A DNA stretch of 43,633 nt. It comes from Coemansia sp. RSA 487 (taxonomy: Eukaryota > Kickxellomycota > Kickxellomycetes > Kickxellales > Kickxellaceae). Below, piece by piece: positions 42,340 to 43,633 of this stretch. The stretch's first letter is position 1. Each line of letters opens with the position of its first letter. The DNA is taken from the NCBI GenBank assembly GCA_027577595.1, contig JANBRJ010000123.1, forward strand, positions 1 to 43,633. Direction: 5' to 3'. The notes below the pieces were generated by a model that saw only the letters and a list, made by a program, of their open reading frames with translations, was not told the origin of the DNA and did no database searches. The translations under genes were made by a program, and so were the position numbers.

Positions 42340-43633
42340 ATGGCACAGTTTCCCAACACGAACAGCAGCACCAGCAGCAGTACCAGCAGCAATGGCAGCA
42401 ATGGTAGCAAGAGCGGCGTACATGAGCAAGTGCATTTTCCGACACCAATGAGTCTTTCGATTCCACCAGTAACAGCAGCAACAGTCAGCAGCACGGTCGG
42501 GACAACAACAGCAGTAGACCTTCCGTCAATGTCACCGCTAACCATTGGAGGCATGGAGGGGTTAACCGACCAGCAAGCGGCCGAGGTAGTTGAGCTACTG
42601 ACACCGTTCTTGTCACCGACATCAACTCCACTAGTTCTTGGCATGACCCAGCAGCAACAACAACAGGCTTTGGCAAATCGCACGTTCAGTCCATTGACTT
42701 CGCCAGCACTCATGTCGCAGCAACAGCAGCAACAGTATAACCAGTTTCAGTTCCAACAGCAGTCGGCCGCAGACTCTATATCAATGCCACCGCCATCGCC
42801 ATCGATTACCGCAGAGCACTTTATGAGGCGCCAGCAGATGCAGCATATCGACAAACACACCATTAGCAGCGGTAATGCGAGGAGAGCCAGGCGCGGAACA
42901 AACACCACTACCAGCCACCACCCGTACCGCTCAACCACACAGCAGCAGCAGCAGCAGCCTCAACAGCCTCAACAGCCACAAGCGCAGCAGAATAGATGGA
43001 CCAGCGAGGACTATCTGCTAGACTCGCTGGCCGCGTCCTTGCAGAACACCCCCAGCCTACAGTTCACAACCTCTAGTAGCGCGACAAGCAATGTGTTTGC
43101 GGGTCTAAACCTACCAGACTCTATTTTCGCCTCCACCAGCAGCGACATTAACCAGCTACCGTCAGACTCGACTGCTACCACACAGTCGTCTAACCAGCAA
43201 ACAATACAGCAGCAAGCCAGCCGCACGCTGCACCAGCTCAACGACACGCAGCCCGCCACAGCCACGCCTGCATCGCTGCTCAACTTGCCGTCGTCCGCGC
43301 ACCATTTGCCACACACAAGCACCGGCGAAATCGTCAGCCCACAAAGTACGTGTCCTCCACCAATTGCGCAGCAGCAGCAGCAGCAGCGGCGTATTGCAGG
43401 TGCATCTACTCAGCAGCAGCAGCAACAGTCGTCATTGCTACCTGAGTTTCTTATACATTCAGCACCAATGCCCGCAGAGTTTCTCCATCCACCAGCGCCG
43501 CCCCTGCTGCAGATCGACAAGAATAGCAGCAGCAGCAACAGCAACAGCAACAACAACAATAACAGCAACAATGGCGGCAAGAGGCAGCGCGGTGGTAGAC
43601 GCAAGTCAATGACAGCAACGACGGACAGGCCGC
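42340..43633 (+). CDS. Gln/Ser/Thr-rich protein, probable transcriptional regulator, N-terminal part
   Basis: From ATG 42340 (MAQFPNTNSSTSSS) the frame is open for at least 431 codons to the window edge. The composition is Ser, Thr, Gln, Asn and Pro, with several short CAG/CAA runs. Short islands look more ordered: LTDQQAAEVVELLTPFLSP, NRTFSPLTSPALMSQ, RWTSEDYLLDSLAASLQ, and a basic cluster near the edge (GGKRQRGGRRKS). Long disordered Q/S/T leaders with 'SPLTSPA' motifs preceding a basic region are common in fungal bZIP and bHLH factors, but the DNA-binding domain itself, if any, lies outside. Nuclear function is inferred from composition only. ATG 42340 follows stop codons in the same frame only if upstream exons are not used. 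Confidence 0.65.
   Translation, partial: MAQFPNTNSSTSSSTSSNGSNGSKSGVHEQVHFPTPMSLSIPPVTAATVSSTVGTTTAVDLPSMSPLTIGGMEGLTDQQAAEVVELLTPFLSPTSTPLVLGMTQQQQQQALANRTFSPLTSPALMSQQQQQQYNQFQFQQQSAADSISMPPPSPSITAEHFMRRQQMQHIDKHTISSGNARRARRGTNTTTSHHPYRSTTQQQQQQPQQPQQPQAQQNRWTSEDYLLDSLAASLQNTPSLQFTTSSSATSNVFAGLNLPDSIFASTSSDINQLPSDSTATTQSSNQQTIQQQASRTLHQLNDTQPATATPASLLNLPSSAHHLPHTSTGEIVSPQSTCPPPIAQQQQQQRRIAGASTQQQQQQSSLLPEFLIHSAPMPAEFLHPPAPPLLQIDKNSSSSNSNSNNNNNSNNGGKRQRGGRRKSMTATTDRP

Noticed and set aside
1-43633. Retroelement internal genes (gag, reverse transcriptase, integrase) and rRNA/tRNA genes
   Set aside because: Looked for in the translations and intergenic parts; no recognisable motif was found, only LTR-like ends.

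Overview
The window reads as nuclear DNA of an early-diverging fungus. Protein-coding genes are mostly intron-poor. They include fungal housekeeping proteins (a glutamine-rich SNF5 with a GATA-type finger, Lcb2, Vma13, mitochondrial phosphate carrier, Sdh4, a P5B-type ATPase) and fungal accessory families (FunK1 kinases, AAA-ATPase-like/PD-(D/E)XK proteins). A lineage near Kickxellomycotina/Zoopagomycota is a guess from gene style, not something the sequence proves.

The window falls into three parts. (1) About 1-19,000 is an accessory, repeat-rich region. It begins with a truncated but apparently working AAA-ATPase-like/nuclease gene (1-2171). Next come remnants of tryptophan synthase and of a short-chain dehydrogenase, then a TetX-like FAD monooxygenase (3918-5144). 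A 5-kb AT-rich stretch (5.1-10.4 kb) follows, with terminal-inverted-repeat elements, solo LTRs and one small four-helix membrane protein (8055-8555). Two divergently arranged FunK1-type genes (10.5-14.6 kb) look broken. A decayed second copy of the AAA/nuclease gene (15.16-17.88 kb) is part of a segmental duplication of the first. (2) 19,053-37,307 is compact core genome. It holds a phosphate carrier and SDH4 on the plus strand, then five minus-strand genes: SNF5, a YchF-related GTPase, LCB2, VMA13 and a P5B ATPase. (3) 37.3-43.6 kb turns accessory again. It has a third, diverged and broken AAA/nuclease gene (38.4-41.2 kb), then a Q/S/T-rich, probably regulatory, protein whose reading frame runs off the right edge.

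The most interesting signals are four. First, six dispersed copies of a short module combine hairpins, a palindromic TATA box (GGCTATAAAAGCC) and, in five of them, an AATAAA about 15-25 bases further on; they look like short solo LTRs. Second, a 260-bp solo LTR has a perfect 5-bp target duplication and faces an inverted relative. Third, the three AAA/nuclease genes share intron positions, but the third copy uses GC-AG introns at both shared sites. Fourth, P-loop-NTPase/nuclease genes and FunK1 kinase genes are interleaved with repeats, which would suit a fast-evolving conflict-type gene set. That last reading is inference only. No tRNA, rRNA or CRISPR was recognised.
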